DNA of 64,000 bases from Carallia brachiata. Its lineage: Eukaryota; Streptophyta; Magnoliopsida; Malpighiales; Rhizophoraceae. Positions 62,838 to 64,000 of this stretch are shown here, in pieces (positions within the stretch are counted from its first letter, which is position 1; each line of letters opens with the position of its first letter). The notes below the pieces were generated by a model. It had not been told where the DNA came from. It made no database searches and worked only from the letters and a program-made list of their open reading frames with translations. Position numbers and translations under genes: made by a program. The stretch is from positions 558,001 through 622,000 of the forward strand of contig JADCRB010000075.1 of assembly GCA_021464245.1 (NCBI GenBank), read 5' to 3'.

Positions 62838-62952
62838 GATCAGATCATTTACTCTTGTAACAATTATCACCCTAGCATTTTAGCATTACTCTTCCTCTTC
62901 CTATGATAGTCATACCAAAAACCTCAGCGGAGTTTCCAATACATCAAGAAAC

Positions 62953-63433
62953 TGATGGAAGCATTAGTTCTGTTGTCTTGTTCAAAGTTCTGTTTTTGTT
63001 CATATCTTCCCTCCAAAGATCAATTTTCTATTTAGAAGTTGCTGGAGGATGACGTCAACTTGTGTCTTCATCTTTGTCTTTTATGTTTTAGCCTAAATCA
63101 GATTGGATCAGAGTAATCCTTTTGTATTTCAAATTTGTATTTGAATTTAAATCTTACTTTTCCTACTAGGTGTTGAAAAACTGTCAGATTTCAATTTGAA
63201 ATCTGTCAAGTATGTAAGGACTATAAAATGATGATTATGATCAATGAAAGAATGTGAGAGAAGTCATATTCAATGTCTAACACCTTTCTTCTCTCCCTTT
63301 ACCTTGTTTCCCTTACTGTCATGCTCTTTCTCTGCATTTTTTCTCCTCTACTGCAATCTTCCAGAAGCTGCAAATCTCTACTGCAACTTCTTTTTTAATG
63401 TTTCTTCATTCACCATGATCTCCAAAACCAACA
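62953..63433. mobile_element. Solo LTR, unit 3 copy
   Basis: 481 bp, TGATGGAAGC to AAAACCAACA, flanked by GAAAC (62948-62952, 63434-63438). Same insertion as 49635-50115. Confidence 0.88.
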
Positions 63434-63764
63434 GAAACCATTCTAACACAAAAACTTAAATTATTGAGTGAGGTACAAGAAAAAATCATATATTTAATTA
63501 TAACATGCCCTCTCACGTAATTGGGGCGAAAACGTGGACAAAGCACAAGTCCTCTGTGTACAAAAATTCAAAAATTTATTGGCAGAATGAGAGTGGCGTG
63601 CTTAAAACTCATGACCTATTGTTCGTAAAGCCTCTAATATCGCGTCAAGAAATCATTCAAGCTATAAACTTTAAGTTGTTGGGTAAAACCCACACTAAAC
63701 TCCAATATAATATTCTATTTTTTTGCCAGCAGACAATTTGCAGTACGACGATGCAGTAAGTTTA

Positions 63765-64000
63765 CAGGTCAAAGCTTCATATTCGCTATGCCAACTCGCA
63801 TGACAGGGCATATCATTCTTCCCACACCAAATGGCAAAAACTCAAAATTGGCCTACCAGTAGAAAGATTTTTTCCGGTTCGTGGGGGCCAAAATTTGAAC
63901 CTTAAGCTGGACTAAGATTTCAATAGTTCTATCACCAATTAATTAGTAGAAATTAGCCAGCTGTAGCAGTAGAATTTAGTTGAATGGTCCACCAGAAGAC
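63765..64000 (-). pseudogene. P450-C relic, copy 3 (cut by window edge)
   Basis: Heme-loop remnant with LPFGVGR then ICP at about 63780-63860, matching copies 1 and 2. The remaining pieces would lie beyond the window. Confidence 0.7.

Larger units (their letters stand above)
53523..64000. repeat. Tandem segmental duplication, unit 3 (cut by window edge)
   Basis: Same order again: conserved block (54301), P450-A3 remnant, small-ORF block (56844), P450-B3, TRIM, solo LTR, start of the P450-C relic. The window ends inside the P450-C region. Confidence 0.9.

Noticed and set aside
1..64000. tRNA or rRNA genes, CRISPR arrays, a bacterial-type operon
   Set aside because: None seen; tRNA-like boxes all belong to SINEs or primer sites, and gene structure is plant-like with introns.

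Overview
The window is nuclear DNA of a eudicot plant. The evidence is AT-rich intergenic DNA, one-intron cytochrome P450 genes of the plant CYP71 clan (best guess CYP71D-like), and typical plant transposons: Ty1/copia and Sirevirus-like LTR elements, a plant L1-type LINE with an RNase H tail, tRNA-derived SINEs, a TRIM, and hAT and Mutator-type MITEs. I cannot name the species.

The backbone is a P450 block in three tandem copies. Unit 1 runs from about 8164 to 25180, unit 2 from 25181 to 53522, and unit 3 from 53523 past the right edge. Each unit carries, in the same order and all on the minus strand, P450-A, P450-B and a scrambled relic, P450-C. Only P450-B1 (17003-18750) reads as an intact 511-residue gene. 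A1 has a 1-bp frameshift. A2 is split by a 6-kb LINE and has two further frameshifts. A3 is only the 3' part of exon 2. B2 has a 1-bp deletion and B3 a 13-bp deletion. A further N-terminal P450 relic lies at about 5200, left of unit 1.

Layout: 1-5.2 kb, a complete but decayed copia element (minus strand) with 5-bp target duplications. 5.2-8.2 kb, P450 relic and AT-rich DNA with a MITE. 8.2-25.2 kb, unit 1, which has its own SINE, two MITEs, a solo LTR, a 1.8-kb snapback Mutator-like element and a hAT MITE. 25.2-53.5 kb, unit 2, enlarged by the LINE (28929-34918), a gag-only Sirevirus-like element with 2.1-kb LTRs (36857-43973) and a MITE in P450-C. 53.5-64 kb, unit 3, with a deletion through P450-A and a SINE inside a TRIM.

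The duplicates act as natural empty sites, so most insertions could be bounded to within a few bases. Units 2 and 3 share a TRIM, a 481-bp solo LTR and a palindromic MITE that unit 1 lacks. They are therefore the younger pair. If functional, the surviving P450 would be an ER-anchored monooxygenase, probably of specialised metabolism; its substrate cannot be read from the sequence. I saw no tRNA, rRNA or CRISPR.
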